Assembly (NCBI RefSeq): GCF_963678425.1
Contig: NZ_OY782855.1
Span: 1,612,001-1,676,000, forward strand
Origin: an uncultured Bacteroides sp.
Lineage (GTDB): Bacteria; Bacteroidota; Bacteroidia; Bacteroidales; Bacteroidaceae
Direction: 5' to 3'
DNA length: 64,000 nucleotides
Shown: in pieces, positions 35,485 through 42,472 of the stretch
Numbering within the stretch: the first letter of the stretch is position 1
Layout of the letters: every line of letters starts with the position of its first letter
Notes under the pieces: generated by a model
The model's input: only the letters and a program-made list of their open reading frames with translations
Told to the model about the DNA's origin: nothing
Databases searched by the model: none
Position numbers and translations under genes: made by a program

Positions 35485-36231
35485 TTATTCTTCAGACCCT
35501 GGTTTTATACTATTCACAAATGTACTATTTTTTGACTCTTTATTATTTTGAATAATTATACTTTGTAATGGTCCGTATTCATCAATTGATTTATCAATAA
35601 CTTTCATTGCTTCAGGTGTTGTTCTAATACAACCCATAGTCACCCTTTTCTCAAAATCTTTATATTCTCTACCTGCATGTACAGCCATCCCACCTCTTGT
35701 AACGCCTGTATTAGTTTCTTTAAATGGTTTTGCTCTGTAAATGCCTCCTTCTCCATAGCCACCATTTTTAGAATCTTGTGGCGTTTTCCCATCTTTTTCA
35801 AACTTTCCAGTATGGGTTTTTCTAACTTTCTTATCCTCCATTTCGTATTTCCCATCTTCCCATTTTCCTTTAGATTTTGAAGCAACATTATTGTGAGCCT
35901 TGAATGTTCCTAGAAGCTTATCGTCTTTATATTTCCCCGATGTATCATTATCATCATATATTTTTATGGTTTTTGTCTTCCCATTATAAATTAAATATAT
36001 GTCCATTCCATTAGGGTCAACAAACCTAATAGGATTATTCGCACAATACGCATACGGCGAAATAGAATAACACTTCTCTGCCAAAGGATCTACAGTTCCC
36101 CATCTACCAATAGCCGCATCATAATGCCGTGCTCCATAATCATACAAGTCCAAGCCATGCATACGGTCAAGTTCCTTGTTATTGTACTTATACCTGTTAT
36201 CAGAATTATCAATACCTTCACCGAAAGTCAT
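35485..36231 (-). CDS. Rhs core end fused to an L,D-transpeptidase-like (YkuD/Tlde1-like) toxin domain
   Basis: 248 aa, the 3' part of an Rhs gene. Residues 1-75 are the end of the Rhs-associated core (YNNKELDRMHGLDLYDYGARHYDAAIGRW, SPYAYCANNPIRFVDPNG). After the DPNG junction the tip domain (76-248) shows LIYNGKTKTIKIYD, NNVASKSKGKWEDGKY, GGMAVHAGREY (His185) and TMGCIRTT (Cys201, Arg203): the HxG ... GCIR catalytic pattern of YkuD L,D-transpeptidases and Tlde1-type effectors that edit peptidoglycan. Upstream core continues in another frame (36228-36641) after an apparent one-base deletion, so expression as a full toxin is doubtful unless the frameshift is an error. Confidence 0.75.
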   Translation of the reverse strand: MTFGEGIDNSDNRYKYNNKELDRMHGLDLYDYGARHYDAAIGRWGTVDPLAEKCYSISPYAYCANNPIRFVDPNGMDIYLIYNGKTKTIKIYDDNDTSGKYKDDKLLGTFKAHNNVASKSKGKWEDGKYEMEDKKVRKTHTGKFEKDGKTPQDSKNGGYGEGGIYRAKPFKETNTGVTRGGMAVHAGREYKDFEKRVTMGCIRTTPEAMKVIDKSIDEYGPLQSIIIQNNKESKNSTFVNSIKPGSEE

Positions 36232-36641
36232 CCGAAAGGATAGAAATGATTAGTTTGCTCAACCGTTCCGTTTTGATTGAATACCACACGGTTATTTCCC
36301 TGATGATCCTGTATATAGTAATGATAAGTGGGTGTTGTGCCATTCATCGTTATATAGCCACCATCCACAAGTATTCTGCTAAGAACTCCGTTTTCATAGA
36401 TCACATTACCGCAATAATCGGTCTGAGTGCTCACCGCTATCTTATCAGTGGGTACAGGAAGAGTGCTTCCCATAGGAACATACATATTGGGCACAGCTGT
36501 TATTTGCTTTACTCTCCGTTTCACTCCGGCTGCATCATAAACATATTCGGTGGTGTAACCTTCTGTAAATTGCAACCGGTCCTGCAAATTTAATAAATTG
36601 TATTGAATTTTTGCTATTTTTTTTGCAACCCAGAAATGATA
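36228..36641 (-). pseudogene. Rhs core fragment, frameshifted from the toxin tip
   Basis: Frame AKIQYNLLNLQDRLQFTEGY, YVYDAAGVKRRVKQI, TQTDYCGNVIYENG, YHYYIQDHQGNNRVV and NHFYPFG is the penultimate part of an Rhs-associated core, and would join MTFGEGIDN of the next frame. The two overlap at GGATGACT, one base short of GG(N)ATGACT, so a single-base deletion near 36231 breaks the gene. On the upstream side the frame runs directly into the stop codon of the preceding gene (36642), with no Rhs repeats and no start codon of its own. Confidence 0.75.
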
Positions 36642-37277
36642 TTATTCCATATAAAAGACTTCTATGCTTCTTATTCCACTTTTTATTAGCTGCATTTCTA
36701 CTATTTGGGTCTCTTTTAATGGCTTCAAATCTACAGCTTCTTTTAGAACTGCAAAATTATTAACACTTGTTTCTAATTTTGGAAAAAAGCAGTTACCACT
36801 AGGTGCTGGATCAAGAATAGTTGAGCCAAAATAAAATACAACTAATCCGGTAAATTGATAAATACTATACAAATTATCACATCCGTCTTTGGTGAAAAAA
36901 GATATACTTTTAACAATCTTACTTCCTAATTCTTCTGTAAGAAAATTATAATTCGATATAGATAAGTCATGTTTATAAATACCTTTACTCCACTCAAGCA
37001 AATAATCATAGTTATAATCAGCATAATCTCCTAATACATTTTTAAGGCTTGGATATTTCTCTAGAAAGTAAATATTAGCAACTGATTTTTGAAAAAGCCT
37101 AATAGTATCCCCATTATATATTAAGTAAGTTTCCATTTCACAGTAAGATCCAAGCGTATTTTTGGAATATTTACTTATAACAATTCCATCAACAAGTTTT
37201 ATTTTTGCTGAATTAAGCTGTGTAAAGGCATTAATACTTAGTAGTAAACATAGTAGACTAAATATGATCCGTTTCAT
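36642..37277 (-). CDS. Secreted protein of unknown family, possible displaced immunity protein
   Basis: 211 aa, signal peptide MKRIIFSLLCLLLSINAFTQ. The mature part is strand-rich, with no recognised domain. It is wedged between two Rhs core scraps: one (37372-37545) upstream, and one (36228-36641) beginning in frame directly after its stop codon. This position is where an immunity gene of a lost Rhs tip would stay when a new core-tip module recombines in. That role is inference; the gene looks intact. Confidence 0.5.
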   Translation of the reverse strand: MKRIIFSLLCLLLSINAFTQLNSAKIKLVDGIVISKYSKNTLGSYCEMETYLIYNGDTIRLFQKSVANIYFLEKYPSLKNVLGDYADYNYDYLLEWSKGIYKHDLSISNYNFLTEELGSKIVKSISFFTKDGCDNLYSIYQFTGLVVFYFGSTILDPAPSGNCFFPKLETSVNNFAVLKEAVDLKPLKETQIVEMQLIKSGIRSIEVFYME

Positions 37278-37371
37278 TATTCGATAATTTTATATTTTAC
37301 TTGCGAACCCATAACATGCATTTTAAACATATTATTTTTCAAACTGTTTGCACAATTAATTATCCTATTTA
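37278..37371. other. Gap before the displaced immunity-type gene
   Basis: Short AT-rich spacer of 94 bases, no promoter box recognisable. Confidence 0.3.
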
Positions 37372-37545
37372 TCAATTTTGTACTTCATACAGTTTAACGG
37401 TTCTATAGCAGCTATTACTCATTATGCCATTTGTGGTAGAACTTTTCTCGCCATTATCAGATTGACTAAAAATTGGACTTTCTGGTATAGCATTTCCATT
37501 CTCATAGATCACATTATCGCAATAATCCGCCTGGGTTGTTATCAA
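37372..37545 (-). pseudogene. Second Rhs core scrap with a short foreign tail
   Basis: The leftward frame reads TTQADYCDNVIYENG, then continues as AIPESPIFSQSDNGEK and stops at 37372. DNA for the core part (37495-37536) matches 36387-36428 of the first fragment in 36 of 42 bases, including 12 of 14 residues. No start codon and a stop shortly upstream. The part after the core is not Rhs-like. The remaining gap to 37787 is AT-rich with nothing recognisable. Confidence 0.7.
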
Positions 37546-37787
37546 AAATTTTATAATGATAAATTATTACAAATAAATTACATAATAACTTTTTAAGGGC
37601 GGACTATTTATCCAACTAACTCAAAAAAAATCACTCATATCGCTTTAATATTTTTCATTCTATATTTTCATCTGGACAAACCTATTCTATAAAAATCATC
37701 ATCTGTATTATTACTAGATCATATTTGTAAGATTATCTAAGCAATAAGTATATTCAGAAACCAAAAGTTTTAACTCAACCAATCGAT

Positions 37788-38522
37788 CTACAAACTACAA
37801 ACTGAGTTATCATTCATTATTTTCCCTAACAAATCGCCCTCTAGATTCATTTCATTCTCATTAGGAATTAAAATCAAAATATACAGACAACTCTTTTTTT
37901 TGTAAAATGAAATCATTAAAGGATACGTATTTCTACCTCCAAATAAGGTTTCTTTGCCACCAAAAAAAATATCAGTTGGTGCATTTTCACCGTATCTCAA
38001 AGAAAAAGTAGAAACAGGTAGATAGTAGCTGACAAAGTTTTTATTGAATACATTTTTTTGTATCTGCGTGCCATCTCCTGTCAAGCTAAAGATTATTTTA
38101 TTGACTTTAGCTATCTTTTCACCGAGAATAGAAAAATCAAATTTATTTCCTGAAGAAAAGTCACAATAAGAATGCATAGTACTTTCATAAGAAGCAACTT
38201 CACGAAACCATATAAATTTATCCATTGGAAGATTACTTATCAGATCTATCTTTGTTAAATATAATTTCCCTTGATTATTATAATTATAACATTTTATAGG
38301 ATTTCTATAATTACTTTTCAGAACAAAAATTAAATTCATTTTTTTTAATCCAAAACTATTAAACAAAGTAGAATCTTCCATATTAAACTTTTCATGGTAG
38401 CAATATTCACTATTCAACATTGAATTTTCATTCAATTTATCTGCAGTTATAATTCTAGAAATGATAAAACAAACTCCGGCTATTGATAAAATTAATAAAA
38501 TAATTGTTTTTTTTGATTTCAT
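37788..38522 (-). CDS. Membrane-anchored protein of unknown family
   Basis: 244 aa. One N-terminal membrane segment (~5-24, TIILLILSIAGVCFIISRII) without a clear cleavage site, then a long extracytoplasmic part rich in N, K and F with no recognised domain. It stands in the Rhs-scrap region between fragments at 37372 and 38551, on the same strand. As for its neighbours, an anchored immunity role is possible but unproven. Confidence 0.5.
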   Translation of the reverse strand: MKSKKTIILLILSIAGVCFIISRIITADKLNENSMLNSEYCYHEKFNMEDSTLFNSFGLKKMNLIFVLKSNYRNPIKCYNYNNQGKLYLTKIDLISNLPMDKFIWFREVASYESTMHSYCDFSSGNKFDFSILGEKIAKVNKIIFSLTGDGTQIQKNVFNKNFVSYYLPVSTFSLRYGENAPTDIFFGGKETLFGGRNTYPLMISFYKKKSCLYILILIPNENEMNLEGDLLGKIMNDNSVCSL

Positions 38523-38550
38523 ACTTTGATGTTTTTTATTTTACTTAGAA

Positions 38551-38694
38551 TTAAAATGCCATACCTGCAACTGGTACAACTGATCCACCTGTTGTTACTA
38601 TAGCAGCTCCAGTTGCTACTCCAATTAAAGCCCCGCCACCAGGTCTAACATTAATATCATTACCAGCAGTATTGCCATCTTTTGATTACCAGAG
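38551..38694 (-). pseudogene. Orphan C-terminal fragment of a large surface or Rhs protein
   Basis: Open stretch without a start codon reading DGNTAGNDINVRPGGGALIG, then VATGAAIVTTGGSVVPVAG and ending MAF-stop. The Gly/Ala/Val-rich hydrophobic stretch is like the pre-toxin linker that follows the DPNG junction in many Rhs proteins. No start, stop codon just upstream. Assignment to Rhs rests on context and composition. Confidence 0.4.
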
Positions 38695-38746
38695 GATAAA
38701 GAAAATAAGGCAACAAACTAAAGCATATAAAATAAATATGGCAGGA

Positions 38747-38905
38747 TCAGTTTGTAATATGCATTCTCATATCAATATTTGATGATGGATGAGGTAAAAT
38801 TTCTATTTCTCCTTTTATATTTCCGTAACTTTGAATTCCAATACCTAACACACCATTTCCAATTGCTAAAAGCTGATTACAGGCCTCACCACCAAATCTG
38901 ATACA
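38747..38905 (-). pseudogene. Second orphan protein fragment
   Basis: Leftward frame reading RFGGEACNQLLAIGNGVLGI, then GIQSYGNIKGEIEILPHP and a stop at 38747. No start codon, upstream stop close by. Protein-like but not assigned to a family; position right after the gene at 38914 suggests another remnant of tip exchange. With the previous fragment it fills the 38523-38913 gap. Confidence 0.35.
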
Positions 38906-38913
38906 TTACCGTC

Positions 38914-39513
38914 TCATTTTATGCTATCCATCATAGAATGATCAACAATTCCCTTCTCAATTTTAGATTGAGTTGACTTAGTATCTGCATGATTGCATGA
39001 GAAATTTTGAAATTGCTTTATTGCTTTATAAGGAACTTGTCCATTATTTACCACTACATATTTAAAGGTACTTTTACAAATCAAAACTATCCAGGAATCC
39101 TCATTACGTTGACTATCTTCACATTCTTTAAATAAAATCTTTGGAATTTCTCTTTTCAGCAAAGTGTCACCTTTTCTTTTATATATAGCACAATACACTC
39201 CGTTCTTCTTTACCAAATAAGAAGGTAAAATAGAATCTGATAATCCAGTATCTGAAAAGTATACAGTAAAACATTCAAATTCCTGGAACTCTTCAACCTC
39301 ATTAATATTGACAAGTAAAGGATATTTCTCTTTTGTTAGTTTTTTATGTTGGCAGATATAATCCTTATTCTCATTTAGAATAAGATCCAAAGCTTTTTCT
39401 AATATTAATATCTCTTTGGGAGTCTTGCTATTTATTGAATTATTCTCCCCCTCTCCCAAGCTATTTTGAGATAGAAAAAGAACCAGTACGATTAAACAAT
39501 AATATCTTTTCAT
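38914..39513 (-). CDS. Secreted protein of unknown family, possible displaced immunity protein
   Basis: 199 aa with signal peptide MKRYYCLIVLVLFLSQNSLG. Mature part carries several Cys and a charged, Lys-rich C-terminus; no domain recognised. On the same strand as the Rhs pieces, with one core scrap about 80 bases upstream (39594-39719). Intact gene; immunity role is an inference from position and export signal. Confidence 0.5.
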   Translation of the reverse strand: MKRYYCLIVLVLFLSQNSLGEGENNSINSKTPKEILILEKALDLILNENKDYICQHKKLTKEKYPLLVNINEVEEFQEFECFTVYFSDTGLSDSILPSYLVKKNGVYCAIYKRKGDTLLKREIPKILFKECEDSQRNEDSWIVLICKSTFKYVVVNNGQVPYKAIKQFQNFSCNHADTKSTQSKIEKGIVDHSMMDSIK

Positions 39514-39593
39514 TTTTTCTAAACTCTTAAATGGGTTTTTAATAAATCTGGAAGTGAATTCATTAAAATTAGCTTTCCATACTTCCCCGATTA

Positions 39594-39719
39594 TTACCCT
39601 GATAACCCTTGCAGTAATGAGTCTCTACAGTATCCATATTCAAAGTTATACACAAACATCCGGGTATCCTGATTATAGTTCATAAAACCAAATCGTATCG
39701 GCAAATTTAATAAATTACA
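39594..39719 (-). pseudogene. Third Rhs core scrap
   Basis: Leftward frame CNLLNLPIRFGFMNYNQDTR, then MFVYNFEYGYCRDS and a stop at 39594. The NLLNLP-IRF opening matches the YNLLNL segment of the fragment at 36228-36641 and is a standard Rhs core motif. After ~10 residues the similarity ends. No start codon. Confidence 0.55.
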
Positions 39720-40002
39720 CCAAACAAACAACTCAATATCACTATTTTTTCTCATGACTATTAATTATTCAATTATTGCTTAATTATTTAATTTTATTGT
39801 CCAATAAATAAAAATAATTCACCAATAAACAATATCTATTGGCTAATGAATCTGAATAATACACCAATTATTTATCAAAAAAGATATCAGAAAAATATAC
39901 CGAATGATTTCGCCGAAAGTTTCAAGTTATGTTGAAGAATATGTCTTGATGTTTTCTAAAAATGTAAAGACATTCTTGCTTAAATGCTTAAGCGCAGAAT
40001 AG
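39720..40002. other. AT-rich stretch at the edge of the Rhs region
   Basis: No open frame. Contains direct reiterations of ccaataa-like words and a weak inverted repeat (GAATaTGTCTT / AAGACATTC, about 39937-39975). No gene supported. Confidence 0.3.
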
Positions 40003-40034
40003 TTTGCACAGCAAGTAAATTTTCAGTATCTTTA
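40003..40034 (+). promoter_or_regulatory. Promoter of the helicase-like gene
   Basis: TTTG (40003-40006), 20-base spacer, TATCTTTA (40027-40034); only the last base departs from TAnnTTTG. It lies 22 bases before the ATG at 40057. Confidence 0.65.
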
Positions 40035-40056
40035 TTGCTTAACCAATATAAAATTT

Positions 40057-41910
40057 ATGCTACGAGAAATTATTTTAGAAGTCAATGAAAAAGAATTCTT
40101 AGGAGATGCTCTTAAAAGACACGGATACAAAGCTTTACCAACAAACATCATTTTAAACAAACGATTACCTGGACTGGGAGCCACGCATTGTGAGATTATG
40201 GCTGAGCGCGATTCGATTATTATTGAACCCAATGTGCCGGTTATACAGTCGAAAAAGAAAAAACACCCAAATGTACTGGGGGTATATGCCGGGGTGAAGG
40301 ATAAAGAGATAAGTGATTATTTTGAGAAACATACCAAGAACAGAAAGGTGATTACCACCCCGGAGAGTTTCTCAAGAATAAAGCGCGTTTTCGATGAGTT
40401 GAACATCAACATCCGGGAGGATTTCTTTCTGCTTTTTGACGAGTGCGAAAAACTGGTGCAGGACATTAATTACCGGGAGACGATTGAGGATCCGATGGAT
40501 GATTTCTTCAGCTTCAGAAAAAAGGCATTGGTTTCTGCCACACCAATTGCGATTGACGACCCGCGACTAGAGCTACAGGGATTTACAAACCTGGTTATTC
40601 GTCCTACATATCCATACAAGAAGGAACTCACACTGATTACCACCAATAATATTGCTGAATCATTATCGGAAACAATCACACCGCTCAGGGGCAAGGTTTG
40701 CATTTTCACAAATTCAATTGATACAATTGACTCTCTCTACCGGGATATCCCCGATCTAAAAAAGAGTATTACCTTTTGCAGTCCCGACGGCACTAAAAAG
40801 TTATTCGACTGGAAGAGCCGGAAATCTGAGGTGTTTATCACCGAACTGGCTCAATACAATTTTTTCACGGCACGTTTTTTCTCTGCAGTGGATATTGATT
40901 GCGCATCGAAACCTCATGTTATTCTGATATCAGATCTTTATGGTGCGCCTCAATCGGTTATTGATCCCAACACAGAGGCTATTCAGATTGTGGGGCGTTT
41001 CCGCAACGGAGTGAAAAGCATTACACACATTACCAGTATTAATCCAGAAATGGAATGTATGAACTCCCGGGAGACGAAGGATTATATTGAGGGAGCGGAT
41101 GCTCAATACCGAAAGTGGGATAAGGAAAGAGAGGCTTCCCATAGCGAGGGACAGCGAACCATGCTTCAGGAGGCGATGCTAAACTGTAGCTACAGACAAT
41201 ATCTGACGCCAAAAGGAGAACAGAATCCGTTTAAGATTGCCAACTTTTACGAGGATCAGCGGGTAAAACGGTTATATACTTCGGGAGAGCTGCTAAGCAA
41301 CGCTTACAAGAAAAACAGTTTCTTTGAAGTGGCATGTAAAAGAGAGGCTCATCTTTTTAATGACGAGGACAGGCTGGCCATGCACAGGACAATAACAAAA
41401 AAGGGAAGAGCATTTCTCCTACTGATGAATCTGGAAAAGATTAATTACCTGAGGTTATCGACTAACACCAATCAGCGCAGAAAGCACGAAAAAATTCTGA
41501 GTAAGCTGATTACAAACCCGGCGGCAAGTGCACTTTACGACTGTTACATCAAGTTTGGAGCGGAGTTTGTACGGGGAACAGAGTTTAATGAGAAAACAAT
41601 AGCCAGAGTATTAAACCGGAAACAGGATTTGGTAATCCGGAACTCGAAGGAGTTTAAAGACTTACTGTATCAAAAGTTTCAAGTGGGCAAAAGGTACACC
41701 AGCAAAGAGCTTCAGGCTATTTACTCTTCTATTTGCAAGGATAAAGAAATATTCGTTTATAAAAGCAAACCCGCAAATAAATTAAAACAGTTCTTTGAGC
41801 TAAAGCCAATAAGAATAAATAATTTAAGAATGTTTGAAATAGTAAATATTAAGGATAATGGAGGTGAAAATTCAAAAAACACTGCCAAAAAAAGTGCAAT
41901 TCATAACTGA
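40057..41910 (+). CDS. Superfamily 2-like helicase/ATPase with lysine-less Walker A
   Basis: 617 aa, soluble. Helicase motifs in order: I LPGLGATH (~37-44), with Ala42 where the P-loop Lys should be; II LLFDECEKL (Asp128, Glu129); III VSATP (~159-163); VI IQIVGRFRNG (Gln310, Arg314, Arg316). The remaining 300 residues have no recognised domain. The DECE-type motif II and the overall order recall origin-binding or primase-associated helicases of viruses and mobile elements, but similarity is weak. Base composition is clearly richer in G+C than the Rhs scraps next to it. It stands alone with its own promoter and terminator. Whether it hydrolyses ATP is open. Confidence 0.65.
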   Translation: MLREIILEVNEKEFLGDALKRHGYKALPTNIILNKRLPGLGATHCEIMAERDSIIIEPNVPVIQSKKKKHPNVLGVYAGVKDKEISDYFEKHTKNRKVITTPESFSRIKRVFDELNINIREDFFLLFDECEKLVQDINYRETIEDPMDDFFSFRKKALVSATPIAIDDPRLELQGFTNLVIRPTYPYKKELTLITTNNIAESLSETITPLRGKVCIFTNSIDTIDSLYRDIPDLKKSITFCSPDGTKKLFDWKSRKSEVFITELAQYNFFTARFFSAVDIDCASKPHVILISDLYGAPQSVIDPNTEAIQIVGRFRNGVKSITHITSINPEMECMNSRETKDYIEGADAQYRKWDKEREASHSEGQRTMLQEAMLNCSYRQYLTPKGEQNPFKIANFYEDQRVKRLYTSGELLSNAYKKNSFFEVACKREAHLFNDEDRLAMHRTITKKGRAFLLLMNLEKINYLRLSTNTNQRRKHEKILSKLITNPAASALYDCYIKFGAEFVRGTEFNEKTIARVLNRKQDLVIRNSKEFKDLLYQKFQVGKRYTSKELQAIYSSICKDKEIFVYKSKPANKLKQFFELKPIRINNLRMFEIVNIKDNGGENSKNTAKKSAIHN

Positions 41911-42065
41911 ATCATTTGTCCAGGTATTTTATTTATAAAGGATAACTATCTGATGATAAGCTAATTCCAGTACGAAATCGTAAGGGTATAAAAAGATATA
42001 TTTTTTAGAGTGGTTTTATGTAAAAGCCGGTTCAGATTATGTGCTTTAAAATAGCAGAAAACAAG

Positions 42066-42096
42066 AAAAGGAAACAGAATAACTCCATTTCCTTTT
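42066..42096 (+). terminator. Terminator after the helicase-like gene
   Basis: AAAAGGAAA (42066-42074) and TTTCCTTTT (42088-42096) with a run of eight T; between convergent genes, so it may serve the PqqD gene too. Confidence 0.65.
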
Positions 42097-42118
42097 TTTT
42101 TGTTTATAAACCCTCTGT

Positions 42119-42466
42119 TTAAAGAGCTGTTTTATATTTTATAAACCCATTGCTATAAAGCTGACCAATGTACTTGGTTATGCGATACTCGTAGTTTTCT
42201 TCATGGTCGAAATGTTCGGCCAGCAGTTCCGCAATCTCCTTTATGGTACGCTTGCCATCTATCAAATCCCATACAGCAGTTCCATGATCTTCCAGCTTCA
42301 CATGGAGATAAGCCGATCTTCCTCTCGGCACAAAATATCTCTGCATAAACTTATTACGGAAACGGGGAAAGACTATCACTGATAAATCACCTTCCTTCTC
42401 CGTGGTAACATGTTCACTGATGTATGGAATTACATCAAATAGGTTTACTTTATCTTTTTCCTTCAT
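42119..42466 (-). CDS. PqqD-family peptide-chaperone-like protein
   Basis: 115 aa. The C-terminal ~80 residues (VWDLIDGKRTIKEIAELLAEHF ... YIGQLYSNGFIKYK) form the winged-helix PqqD fold, which in other systems binds leader peptides for radical SAM or other peptide-modifying enzymes. No pqq or modification gene is nearby; instead it follows the OPT transporter by 6 bases. This OPT-PqqD pairing suggests a role with the transporter rather than in PQQ synthesis. Confidence 0.85.
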   Translation of the reverse strand: MKEKDKVNLFDVIPYISEHVTTEKEGDLSVIVFPRFRNKFMQRYFVPRGRSAYLHVKLEDHGTAVWDLIDGKRTIKEIAELLAEHFDHEENYEYRITKYIGQLYSNGFIKYKTAL

Positions 42467-42472
42467 AATCTA

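Noticed and set aside
36129..36593. Rightward 154-codon frame
   Set aside because: Mirror frame of the Rhs core fragment; a similar mirror frame appears over the second core scrap because the real coding is on the other strand.
39937..39975. Weak inverted repeat before the helicase-like gene
   Set aside because: Interrupted stem with no T-run and no gene ending at it; not called as a terminator.
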